Below, piece after piece: positions 1-7,699 of a stretch of 33,471 nucleotides of DNA (the first letter of the stretch is position 1; every line of letters begins with the position of its first letter). The notes below the pieces were generated by a model. It saw nothing but the letters and a program-made list of their open reading frames with translations. It had not been told where the DNA came from and searched no databases. Location of the stretch: contig CACHMT010000010.1 of assembly GCA_902581005.1 (NCBI GenBank), forward strand, positions 1 to 33,471, written 5' to 3'. The translations under genes were made by a program, and so were the position numbers. The stretch is from an uncultured Alphaproteobacteria bacterium (lineage in GTDB: Bacteria; Pseudomonadota; Alphaproteobacteria; Rhodobacterales; Rhodobacteraceae).

Positions 1-603
1 GTTAAGAGATTTGATCCAGAAAAGGGATTTAGGTTGGCAACATATGCGATCTGGTGGATAAAGGCCAATATCCAAGAATATATTTTAAAAAGTTGGAGCC
101 TGGTTAAAATGGGGACAACTAGCGCACAGAAAAAGCTATTTTTCAACTTGAAGAAACTAAAAAATAAAATTGGAGCGTTTGAAGAAGGTGATCTATTACC
201 TGAAAATGTTGAGGAGATTGCTAGGCAATTAAATGTTTCTGAGAATGATGTGGTCGCCATGAATAGGAGAATGATTGGCGGTGATGTGTCTTTAAATGCT
301 ACAATAAAAAGTGATGGTGAGACTGAAGAAGAGTGGCAGTCCCTCCTTGCTGACCAAGATGAAGATCATGTTGAAAAATTTGTGCACAGCGATGAAACTA
401 GAGAAAGAAGAACTATCCTAATGAAATCACTGACTGTTTTAAATAATAGGGAAAAAAGTATCATCTTAGATAGAAGGTTAAAAGAGCCTCCTTTGACGCT
501 TGAACAGCTAAGTGAGAAGCATGGAATAAGTCGAGAAAGAGTTCGCCAGATTGAGAACAAGGCGATTGATAAGCTGAAAGCTAAAATTGTAGATTACTCT
601 TAA
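1..603 (+). CDS. rpoH: RNA polymerase sigma factor RpoH (sigma-32), 3' part
   Basis: Partial: the frame is open from base 1, giving the last 200 residues; a full sigma-32 is about 290-300, so roughly the first 90-100 are missing upstream. The fragment opens in region 2 (RFDPEKGFRLATYAIWWIKA, the -10 recognition helix), followed by the RpoH-specific box QKKLFFNLKK that separates sigma-32 from housekeeping sigma-70. It ends in a region 4 helix-turn-helix (EKHGISRERVRQIENKA). Family role: directs RNA polymerase to heat-shock promoters. It converges on pheA; the two stop codons are one base apart and no terminator hairpin is visible. The start is outside the window, so promoter and RNA-thermometer control cannot be judged. 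Identity is secure. Confidence 0.95.
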   Translation, partial: VKRFDPEKGFRLATYAIWWIKANIQEYILKSWSLVKMGTTSAQKKLFFNLKKLKNKIGAFEEGDLLPENVEEIARQLNVSENDVVAMNRRMIGGDVSLNATIKSDGETEEEWQSLLADQDEDHVEKFVHSDETRERRTILMKSLTVLNNREKSIILDRRLKEPPLTLEQLSEKHGISRERVRQIENKAIDKLKAKIVDYS

Positions 604-604
604 C

Positions 605-1456
605 TTAAGAATTTTTATCTCTGAAGGTACTTTGCCTATAAACACCTATTACATCTAGCATATTAGTAAAATATCCGAGTTCATCCAAGGCTCTCTTTAC
701 TGACCGATCTTCAGGGTGCCCTTGGATGTCGGCGAAGAATTGCGTCGCCTCAAATGAGCCTCCCAACATGTAGCTCTCCAGCTTAATCATATTAACATTA
801 TTGGTGGCAAATCCTCCCATTGCTTTATACAAAGCAGCTGGAATATTTCTTACTTGGAAAAGTATAGATGTGATTACTTTTTTCTGTTGCTTTATTAGAA
901 TCTTAGGCTTTTTCTCCATAACCAAAAACCTAGTAGTGTTGTTCTTATTATCCTGAACATTAGCTCGCAGTACCTTTAATCCATAAATCTTAGCAGCTAT
1001 TTTTGAGGCTAATGCACCTTTAAACTTATCATTTTCTTCTGATATTAATCGAGCTGACCCTGCCGTATCATAGCCGGCAATAGTTTTTATCTTATGCATT
1101 TTTAGGAATTTCTTACATTGGCCTAGAAGAACTGGGTGACTTGTTGCTGAAGTTACGGTTTTTAAACTAGATGATTTAGTTCCTAACATGCAAATATCAA
1201 CAGGCAAAAAATACTCTGCTGTTATAAAAAGTTTTGAAGCTGGTAGAAGAGAATGAATATCAGCGACCCTACCATAAGTTGAGTTGTCTACAGGTAGAAT
1301 GGCTTTGTCAACTTTACCTTTTCTCACAGCTTCAATCGCTTCCTCAAAGGACTCGCAAGGCACAACTAAAGCGTCTTTGAAAAATTTAGTTGAAGCTTGG
1401 TGTGAATATGAACCTAGAGCTCCTTGAAATGATATTTTCAGAGTTTTTTCTTTCAT
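605..1456 (-). CDS. pheA: Prephenate dehydratase
   Basis: Converts prephenate to phenylpyruvate in phenylalanine synthesis; cytoplasmic. A periplasmic-binding-protein-like catalytic domain fills about residues 5-190, starting FQGALGSYSHQA and containing the hallmark NTTRFLVM, whose TTRF Thr is catalytic in the family. A C-terminal ACT domain follows (ESYMLGGSFEATQFFADIQG), the usual site of phenylalanine feedback. It is monofunctional, with no chorismate mutase domain. I chose ATG at 1456 (283 residues); an in-frame GTG at 1474 would add six residues, and neither has a strong ribosome site. It is divergent from the cytochrome c gene across about 110 bases, an arrangement I recall from other alphaproteobacteria. 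Confidence 0.93.
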   Translation of the reverse strand: MKEKTLKISFQGALGSYSHQASTKFFKDALVVPCESFEEAIEAVRKGKVDKAILPVDNSTYGRVADIHSLLPASKLFITAEYFLPVDICMLGTKSSSLKTVTSATSHPVLLGQCKKFLKMHKIKTIAGYDTAGSARLISEENDKFKGALASKIAAKIYGLKVLRANVQDNKNNTTRFLVMEKKPKILIKQQKKVITSILFQVRNIPAALYKAMGGFATNNVNMIKLESYMLGGSFEATQFFADIQGHPEDRSVKRALDELGYFTNMLDVIGVYRQSTFRDKNS

Positions 1457-1534
1457 AATTTCTTTGACATGCACATTTTGTCGCGCTCATTTTTAAAATC
1501 AATTGTAGAATATTTTTCAATTTTTTATATAACA

Positions 1535-1540
1535 TATAAT
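1535..1540 (+). promoter_or_regulatory. Candidate -10 element for the cytochrome c gene
   Basis: A perfect TATAAT lies 26 bases before the ATG at 1567, in the divergent pheA/cycM gap. No good -35 hexamer sits at 17 bases; TTTTCA at 1514-1519 is the nearest weak match, with a 15-base spacer. The region is AT-rich, so this is tentative. Confidence 0.35.
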
Positions 1541-1566
1541 ATTATTCGAATTTAGGAACAAAAAAC

Positions 1567-2088
1567 ATGGATACCTTCGAGTGGACTAAAATAGGTGGAG
1601 CACTTTGCGGAGCTCTTCTCATTTTTTTATTATTGAACTGGGGTACTGAAATAATTTACCACAGCCACGATGATTACTATGGAGAAGAAAAATTGGCCTA
1701 CTACCTTGAGGTCGAGGTTAGTGATGATGAAAAAGAAGAAAGCAGTGAAGAGGTTGTTGACTTCGCTACGTTGCTTGCCAGTGCGGATATAGAAAAGGGT
1801 AAGAAAGTTTTTGGTAAGTGTAAGTCGTGTCATAAGCTTGAGGATGGAGAGAACGGAGTAGGGCCTCACCTTTATAAGGTTATAAACCGAGATATTGGTT
1901 CAATAGAGGGGTTTAAGTATTCGAAAGTGCTTGCAGGCTTAGAAGGTGTCTGGAATATAGAGGAACTAAATAAATATCTTACTAAGCCGTCCGAGTATGC
2001 TCCTGGAACCGCAATGAGTTTTGCCGGTCTTAAGAAGGATAAAGATCGAGCAAACTTGATTGAATATTTAAATTCATTATCCGAGTAA
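1567..2088 (+). CDS. cycM: Membrane-anchored class I cytochrome c (CycM-like)
   Basis: 173 residues. One uncleaved N-terminal membrane helix (about residues 9-30) is followed by a strongly acidic linker (about 50-65, EVSDDEKEESSEE) and a class I cytochrome c domain. The haem site is C85-K-S-C88-H89 and the likely sixth ligand is Met150 (GTAMSFAGL). CycM of Bradyrhizobium has this build and carries electrons from the bc1 complex to an aa3 oxidase; that role is inferred here. AGGAA 8 bases before the ATG at 1567 supports the start. It is divergent from pheA and followed after 84 bases by the SOS-boxed ImuA-like gene, which probably has its own promoter. The alternative is another membrane-bound cytochrome c with a different oxidase partner. 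Confidence 0.88.
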   Translation: MDTFEWTKIGGALCGALLIFLLLNWGTEIIYHSHDDYYGEEKLAYYLEVEVSDDEKEESSEEVVDFATLLASADIEKGKKVFGKCKSCHKLEDGENGVGPHLYKVINRDIGSIEGFKYSKVLAGLEGVWNIEELNKYLTKPSEYAPGTAMSFAGLKKDKDRANLIEYLNSLSE

Positions 2089-2138
2089 AAGTTTCTAGCA
2101 GTTAACACTTGCCTTTACAAAAAACATAATCAATATTA

Positions 2139-2153
2139 GAACAAAAGAAGAAC
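2139..2153 (+). promoter_or_regulatory. Alphaproteobacterial LexA (SOS) box
   Basis: GAAC-AAAAGAA-GAAC, read on the other strand as GTTC-N7-GTTC, is the direct-repeat LexA site known from Caulobacter and rhizobia. Both half-sites and the 7-base spacing match exactly. It lies 20 bases before the start of the ImuA-like gene, where repressor would cover the transcription start. ImuA is a standard member of the alphaproteobacterial SOS regulon, which makes chance unlikely. Confidence 0.72.
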
Positions 2154-2172
2154 AAAAATTTTAAGATATTAT

Positions 2173-2805
2173 ATGGATCATTTTAATTTTTCCGATATTG
2201 AATACCTAGAATTCTTACCAGGATTATTTCTCAAGAGAGGTGGTGTACATCAGATAACAGGACCATCAAGATTTATTTTTGCACTCATTACTGCAAGAAA
2301 TATAAAAAGTTACATCACGTGGATAAGAAGAAAAGAATGTACTGTTTCTCTTTATCCTGACGGACTTACATCTTGGGTGGATATAAACAAAATCATTTTG
2401 GTAGACACAATGACGAACCAAGAGTCTACATGGGTAATGGAAGAATTTTTAAAATCAGGTGTAAGTGAGCTTTTAGTATGCGAGCTACACAAACCACTTC
2501 AATATTCCAGTCTACGAAGAATAATCCTATCTTTCAAAAATATAAGAGAAGAAAAAGATTCAACTCTTCCGACAATATTGTTAGTTTCTTCTTTTCAAAG
2601 TGAAATAATAGGTGTTGAGAGTAGATGGTATATGAAGCCAAGCTTTTTGATTGATTCGTCTACAAAAAAAAAGCATTCTTTTTTGGAAGAACGATGGGAA
2701 TTGGTATGTAGTAGATCAAGATTTAAGCTCTCATCATGGATAATCAAGGCTAGACAACAAGGCTATAATAGAAGAACTATTAATGCATATAAAACTACTC
2801 CATAG
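2173..2805 (+). CDS. imuA: ImuA-like (RecA/SulA-related) SOS mutagenesis protein
   Basis: 210 residues, recognised by pattern rather than strong identity. The order matches alphaproteobacterial ImuA: EFLPGLFLKRGGVHQITGP near residues 13-31 (LPGGGLP...HEVVGP in relatives), LYPDGL at 60-65, then WVMEEFLKSGVSELLVCEL at 88-105 and a RRIILS helix, and a basic tail. There is no Walker A motif (GPSRFIFA at the loop position), also usual for alphaproteobacterial ImuA. In relatives ImuA works with ImuB and DnaE2 in error-prone lesion bypass; neither partner is in this window. A LexA box 20 bases upstream supports the assignment. The stop is one base from the stop of the convergent hydantoinase gene. 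Alternative: a diverged RecA-fold protein with another DNA-damage role. Confidence 0.62.
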   Translation: MDHFNFSDIEYLEFLPGLFLKRGGVHQITGPSRFIFALITARNIKSYITWIRRKECTVSLYPDGLTSWVDINKIILVDTMTNQESTWVMEEFLKSGVSELLVCELHKPLQYSSLRRIILSFKNIREEKDSTLPTILLVSSFQSEIIGVESRWYMKPSFLIDSSTKKKHSFLEERWELVCSRSRFKLSSWIIKARQQGYNRRTINAYKTTP

Positions 2806-2806
2806 T

Positions 2807-5800
2807 CTACTGGGGTGATTTGCCCAAACCCCCGCCCCCAGGGGTTTTCACAACTAAAATATCACCTTTTTTTCCTTCTATCTGATCGGCATACTTCAAT
2901 ACCTCAACACTACCACTATTTCTCACAAGACTAGTTGATCCCACTTTACCTGATCCTCCGCCTAATAGTCCTGGTGGACCGACGGTCCTGTGACCAGACA
3001 AAACTGAAATTATCATCGGTTCTAAAAAAGAGATCCTACGCACTACACCGTCACCCCCATGGTACTGCCCTACGCCTCCAGAGCCTTTACGTATTGAAAA
3101 TTCTTCTAATATAACAGGATACCTAAACTCAAGAGTCTCAGGATCAGTTAATCGGCTGTTAGTCATATGGCTATGAACAGCAGAGGTGCCTTCGTAAAAA
3201 CTGCCAGAAAAGTCTATCCCTGCACCCGTGCCACCACAAATTGTTTCATAATATTGGAAATTTTTATTGCCCCAGGTGATGTTATTCATAGTTGACTGAG
3301 CGGCCGCTTGAAGGCCAAAACCTATTAATAGTGCAGACGTTACAGCCTGACTAGTCTCGACATTACCTGCTATTACCGCAGCTGGATATTCCGGGGATAA
3401 CATACTTGCTTTCGGAATTTTTATCTTTATTGGTTTCATAATTCCAGAGTTCATTGGAATATTTCCCCCAGTTAGTATTCTAAATGCATATAATACAGCT
3501 GCTCTAGTTACAGGTAGGGGAGCATTATAGTTGCTTTCGAGTTGCATAGTGGTTCCATTAAAGTCAACCTCTATCGAACTATTATCTTTATTTCGTCTTA
3601 GTTTGATTTGAATTTTTCTAACTGCTCCTGATAAATCATTATCCATCTGGTATGTAACCTTGGTGCTTTTTATTGTCTTAATTGATTCTCTAACGGCGTT
3701 TTCAGCATTTTGACAAACAAGTTCTTGAAACCTGAAAACGGTTTTTAGGCCATATTTATCAACTACTTTTAGTAATTCTGTTTCTCCTTTTTTGCACGCC
3801 GCTATTTGAGCTTTCAGATCAGCAATATTGGTTAAAGGAGATCTAGCTGGATATGATCCAGATAGAAGCTTTTCTTTAATTTCTTTTTCTCTAAAGATAC
3901 CCTTGTCTACAATTTTCCAGTTATCAATATAAATACCTTCTTCATTAATATTTTTACTGTTGCAGGGCATTGACCCTGGAGTAAGTCCACCTATGTCAGT
4001 ATGATGCCCTCTGGCTGCCGTATAAAAAATTATTTCAGTTTTTTCAGAATTCCAAATAGGGTTAACTATAGTAATGTCTGGGAGATGGGTTCCGCCATTG
4101 TAAGGTGCATTGATGGCGAAAATGTCACCAGATGATATCGTAGAATTATTTTTTATTATTGACTTGACTGTGGAGTCCATCGACCCTAAGTGAACTGGCA
4201 TATGTGGAGCATTGGCGACTAACTCACCATTCTTATCAAAAATAGCGCAGGAAAAATCTAGCCGTTCTTTGATTGTTATTGACTGTGCTGTCTTTTCTAA
4301 AACAAAACCCATTTGTTCCGCAATTGACATAAATAAATTATTAAATACTTCAATTTGTGCGAACTCAGTGTGTCTCTTTGGTTGAAAAGTCTTCACTCTT
4401 TTGAGTTTGATTGCACCACTCTCTTGAAGAGTGCTTTCCCAACCTCTCTTTAGTAAAATTGAAGTCTGGGAGCCTACAAGCACAGCAGGTCCCATAATCT
4501 TTGAGTTTTTATTTAAATTGTGTATTGGAAAAAATTTACAATCATTCCACTCTCCGTCAACGTAAACCTTTTCAGTTACTATCGATGCCTTTTTACTTGT
4601 TGATTTTTGAAGAGCTAGATTGTTTTTTAGATCTACGTCGGTTGCACCAATAGCTTCAACGAAAACGGACTCTACAACTAGCTTTTTTGAAACAGGTTTG
4701 AACCCGAAAAGACGGAAATAGGTCTGACTAAATATTGATTGTAAATTGGTTATTGTATCAAACTCCAAATCTAGGCTGGTGTCTGTTCCATCTAGTTTGA
4801 TAAATAATTTAATTATGTGAGTTATGTTACTCTCTGCGATATTTTGTTTTTCAAGAGTCTCCGTCGTTGAGGTAATAAGACTGTCAGCAATAAGTGCGCT
4901 TTCTAATAGTGTCTCTCTTGTAAGGTGTTTTTCAATTATCATGCTCTTATTGGTTCTTATCTCAGCTAAACCCATACCATAAGCTGAGAGCACGGAAGCA
5001 TGGGGGTGAATAAGACAGGTCTTCATGTCCAATATTTCTGCTATTGAACAAGCGTGTTGCCCAGCAGCACCTCCGAAAACAGTTAGGCAATATTCTCGTA
5101 GGTCATAACCTCTTTGAACAGATATTTTCTTAATGGCTTCAGCCATACTATTGTCTGCAACGCTAATGAACCCCTCTGCAATTTCTTCGATGGGAACATT
5201 CATTTTGTCACTTAGTTGGTTAAAAAGAAACTTGGAGGCACGGAGGGACAAACTTTTTTTGCTATTATCACCAAATGTTTTTGGAAAATAGTTAGTATGA
5301 ATTCTTCCCGTAACGAGGTTACTATCTGTAATTGTTAAGGGTCCTCCTCTATCATAACAAGCTGGACCTGGCGTTGCTCCTGCACTTTCTGGCCCTACAA
5401 TTAATCTCCCTGATTTTTCTGAAAGAATGCTGCCACCACCTGCAGCAATGGTGTTTATGTTTAACATCGGAATTGAAATACGAATTCCATCAATTTTATT
5501 GTTTACTGTCCGCTCCAATTCCCCAGAATAATGCCAAACGTCAGTAGAAGTTCCTCCCATATCAAAGCCAATAATTTTGTGTTCTTTGTCCAGAGCGCTA
5601 GTTTTAATTCCACCTATTACCCCTCCAGCAGGTCCAGATAGAATTGAATCTTTTCCAGAAAAAAAAGTTGCATTTGTAAGTCCCCCATTAGATTGCATAA
5701 AGCTAATTTTCTCACTTATATCTCCTTCAAACTCTGAGTAGAGGGATTCGATATACCGATTTAAAACCGGGCTTAGGTATGCATCTGCAACAGTCGTATC

Positions 5801-6433
5801 TCCCCTCATGACGTATTTCATAATTTGAGATGTTTTATAACTTAACGAGATATGTGAAAACCCTGAGATCTTCGCTACTTTTTCTGCTTCTTTTTCATGT
5901 TGATTGAATTTGCAACTATGCATGAAAACGATTGCACATGATTTTTTTTTCACATTTTTTATTTTTTTGAGATCGTTAATTAGTCTCTCTTTATTTATTG
6001 GCTTCAATATTTTACCAGACGATGTCACTCGCTCTTCAACCTCGATTATTTCGTCATATAAGGGGTCAGTTAAAGTAATTTTTCGATCAAAAAGATTGGG
6101 TCTATTTTGATATGCTATGCGTAGCTGATCCTTCAATCCCTCGGTGGTTAATAAAACCACAGGAAATCCCTTTCTTTCGAGAAGTGCATTAGTCGCGACT
6201 GTTGTTCCCATTTTTATAGAGTTTATAATATCTGTGGGTATTTTTGCGCCATAAGGTACCTTTAGAAAACGCTTTATTCCTGCCATACCTGCGTCTTGAT
6301 AAAGTTGGTCATTTTCCGAAAGTATTTTATCAGTATGTATTTTACCACTAGGGTCTTTCGCTACTATATCGGTGAATGTCCCTCCACGATCAATCCAAAA
6401 GTCCCATTGTTTGCTCTGATCTACATCTAACAT
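2807..6433 (-). CDS. Fused hydantoinase A/B (5-oxoprolinase family)
   Basis: 1208 residues, close to the usual 1200-1290 of single-chain 5-oxoprolinases, which cleave 5-oxo-L-proline to glutamate using ATP. The N-terminal ASKHA ATPase half starts FWIDRGGTFTDIVAKDPSG (about 11-29), with GFDMGGTSTDVWHYSGE and GGAAGQHACSIAEIL later. The HyuB half starts near residue 690 (IEVFNNLFMSIAEQMG) and ends with the glycine-rich GSGGVGQYHGGDGVVRR and GLLGGGSGK segments. The fusion favours oxoprolinase over two-subunit hydantoinases, but the substrate is inferred; N-methylhydantoin or acetophenone-carboxylase-like activity cannot be excluded. Start is the ATG at 6433, with only a weak AGATAG upstream. It follows nudC on the same strand after 103 bases. 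No frameshift is seen. Confidence 0.85.
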   Translation of the reverse strand: MLDVDQSKQWDFWIDRGGTFTDIVAKDPSGKIHTDKILSENDQLYQDAGMAGIKRFLKVPYGAKIPTDIINSIKMGTTVATNALLERKGFPVVLLTTEGLKDQLRIAYQNRPNLFDRKITLTDPLYDEIIEVEERVTSSGKILKPINKERLINDLKKIKNVKKKSCAIVFMHSCKFNQHEKEAEKVAKISGFSHISLSYKTSQIMKYVMRGDTTVADAYLSPVLNRYIESLYSEFEGDISEKISFMQSNGGLTNATFFSGKDSILSGPAGGVIGGIKTSALDKEHKIIGFDMGGTSTDVWHYSGELERTVNNKIDGIRISIPMLNINTIAAGGGSILSEKSGRLIVGPESAGATPGPACYDRGGPLTITDSNLVTGRIHTNYFPKTFGDNSKKSLSLRASKFLFNQLSDKMNVPIEEIAEGFISVADNSMAEAIKKISVQRGYDLREYCLTVFGGAAGQHACSIAEILDMKTCLIHPHASVLSAYGMGLAEIRTNKSMIIEKHLTRETLLESALIADSLITSTTETLEKQNIAESNITHIIKLFIKLDGTDTSLDLEFDTITNLQSIFSQTYFRLFGFKPVSKKLVVESVFVEAIGATDVDLKNNLALQKSTSKKASIVTEKVYVDGEWNDCKFFPIHNLNKNSKIMGPAVLVGSQTSILLKRGWESTLQESGAIKLKRVKTFQPKRHTEFAQIEVFNNLFMSIAEQMGFVLEKTAQSITIKERLDFSCAIFDKNGELVANAPHMPVHLGSMDSTVKSIIKNNSTISSGDIFAINAPYNGGTHLPDITIVNPIWNSEKTEIIFYTAARGHHTDIGGLTPGSMPCNSKNINEEGIYIDNWKIVDKGIFREKEIKEKLLSGSYPARSPLTNIADLKAQIAACKKGETELLKVVDKYGLKTVFRFQELVCQNAENAVRESIKTIKSTKVTYQMDNDLSGAVRKIQIKLRRNKDNSSIEVDFNGTTMQLESNYNAPLPVTRAAVLYAFRILTGGNIPMNSGIMKPIKIKIPKASMLSPEYPAAVIAGNVETSQAVTSALLIGFGLQAAAQSTMNNITWGNKNFQYYETICGGTGAGIDFSGSFYEGTSAVHSHMTNSRLTDPETLEFRYPVILEEFSIRKGSGGVGQYHGGDGVVRRISFLEPMIISVLSGHRTVGPPGLLGGGSGKVGSTSLVRNSGSVEVLKYADQIEGKKGDILVVKTPGGGGLGKSPQ

Positions 6434-6504
6434 ATTTTCTATCTACTAGGTCTATATCTCTTTGGAAGATATTAAATAATTTTACATGATAATCAAATAC
6501 GGCT

Positions 6505-6538
6505 GATTAACATAATTTTAAACGTTAAAATCTTAATC
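6505..6538. repeat. AT-rich interrupted inverted repeat after nudC
   Basis: Two nested arms flank a short loop: GATTAA (6505-6510) with TTAATC (6533-6538), and ATTTTAA (6515-6521) with TTAAAAT (6525-6531) around ACG. It overlaps the nudC stop and lies 72 bases before the hydantoinase start. No T-run follows, so it is a poor classical terminator. It could be an operator, an mRNA 3' hairpin, or chance in AT-rich DNA. Confidence 0.3.
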
Positions 6539-7490
6539 AAATTAATCCAGCAACCCACTTTTCAATAAGATATCTGGCTATAGCTCCCCTTCTAGCCATA
6601 AAAATTGATTTGTCTAGACCATTGAGAGCTCGAAAAACCTGTTCTTTGCTGACCCAAATAGCGTCTTCAAGTTCATCTTTATCGATTTTTAAGGATCTAT
6701 TTTGCGCTTCTCCAGTGCATCCCATCATTAAAGATGCAGGAAAAGGCCATGGTTGACTGGTTATGTATCTCACATTTTTTAATTTTATTCCACTTTCTTC
6801 CATTGCCTCTCTTTCCGCTGCCGCTTCAATAGTTTCACCAGGCTCAATAAAGCCAGCTAAACAAGAATACATTTTTTCCGGCCAACCATGTGATCGCCCT
6901 AAAAGAATATCATTTCCTCTTTTAATTAACATGATCACGACTGGATCAATTCTGGGAAATTGTTTGAAATTGCATTTTATGCATGTTTTTTCCCACCCAG
7001 CTTTTTCAGAAGATAATTTTCCACCACAAGATTGACAAAAATTTACTCTTTTATGCCATTCATACATACCCTTTGCTGTTGCACATAAATTTGCATATTT
7101 AGAGTTTAATACTGGCAATAAATTCCGTAAGTCACAAAAGTAAGTACCCTTCGGTAGATCCGGATGATAATTTCGGTCTGCATCATTAAAGGATCCAATC
7201 TGTCCTGTGTTTCCTAAAACATCGCTTGAGTCAGACATGTCCCACAAAAAAACATTTTTATTTTCAAACTCTCCAAGAAAAATATACGTGGTTAGTTTTT
7301 TTGTAAACGTAGTTCTTTGGTTCATTAGATAGGGAAAAGGTTTCCCATCATTAAAGCCAAAAAGAAGCTTTCCTCTCCAAATAAGTAAATGGTAACAATT
7401 TTTTATGCGCATAACTTGTTTTGAGTTTCGAAAATGTGCCTTCCTTTTTAAATTTATTAGCGAGAATAATGGAGGTGGACCTAAATCCAT
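6537..7490 (-). CDS. nudC: NAD+ diphosphatase (Nudix hydrolase NudC)
   Basis: 317 residues. Hydrolyses NAD(H) to NMN(H) and AMP; in E. coli NudC also removes NAD caps from RNA. It has a zinc ribbon (C152, C155, C170, C173), a Nudix box at about 213-235 (G-x5-E-x7-REAMEESGI) and the NudC signature SQPWPFPAS (245-253), which separates this family from other Nudix enzymes. The start is taken as ATG 7490: AAGGA lies 7 bases before it and MDLGPPPLFS fits the family N-terminus. The frame stays open to a GTG at 7586, but that would place 32 extra codons antisense to the SRP RNA and is rejected. It is divergent from ffs across about 60 bases and may share its palindromic -10 sequence. Confidence 0.93.
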   Translation of the reverse strand: MDLGPPPLFSLINLKRKAHFRNSKQVMRIKNCYHLLIWRGKLLFGFNDGKPFPYLMNQRTTFTKKLTTYIFLGEFENKNVFLWDMSDSSDVLGNTGQIGSFNDADRNYHPDLPKGTYFCDLRNLLPVLNSKYANLCATAKGMYEWHKRVNFCQSCGGKLSSEKAGWEKTCIKCNFKQFPRIDPVVIMLIKRGNDILLGRSHGWPEKMYSCLAGFIEPGETIEAAAEREAMEESGIKLKNVRYITSQPWPFPASLMMGCTGEAQNRSLKIDKDELEDAIWVSKEQVFRALNGLDKSIFMARRGAIARYLIEKWVAGLI

Positions 7491-7518
7491 TGAGTAATCC
7501 TTAGTATATTTAATTTTC

Positions 7519-7546
7519 TTGTTTAAGACGTTCTTAGATATATAAT
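7519..7546 (+). promoter_or_regulatory. Candidate promoter of the SRP RNA gene
   Basis: TTGTTT (7519-7524), a 16-base spacer and TATAAT (7541-7546) put a start at about 7551-7553, where the terminal stem of the SRP RNA begins. The -10 is part of the perfect palindrome TATAATTATA (7541-7550), which can be read both ways. On the other strand TTTACC (7568-7573), a 17-base spacer and TATAAT (7545-7550) could serve nudC. Confidence 0.45.
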
Positions 7547-7550
7547 TATA

Positions 7551-7650
7551 GGCGAGAGATCGGCTCGGGTAAACCTTATCGATCACCCGGTCAGGTCCGA
7601 AAGGAAGCAGCTGAATTGTATTGGTTTAGGTCGTTTGTCGATCTCTCGTT
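7551..7650 (+). ncRNA. ffs: 4.5S signal recognition particle RNA (small bacterial type)
   Basis: About 100 nt. The conserved Ffh-binding region at 7589-7610 is recognisable as GGTCAGG...CCGAAAGGAAGCAG, with the asymmetric loop and a GNRA-type tetraloop (GAAA). The ends pair perfectly over ten bases: CGAGAGATCG (7553-7562) with CGATCTCTCG (7639-7648), and GGTAAACC further in pairs with GGTTTAGG apart from small mismatches. With Ffh it forms the signal recognition particle that targets membrane proteins. Placement just upstream of dnaX is common in alphaproteobacteria. The exact ends are estimated from the stem; no strong terminator hairpin follows beyond a short T-rich stretch (GAAATTTTTAAT). 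Confidence 0.93.
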
Positions 7651-7699
7651 CAAATAGAAATTTTTAATATAGTTGAGAAGATGATAAGGAAGAAAAAAG

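Noticed and set aside
7491-7586. N-terminal extension of nudC to the GTG at 7586
   Set aside because: It would run antisense through the SRP RNA and its promoter, the extra residues do not fit NudC, and ATG 7490 has a good AAGGA site.
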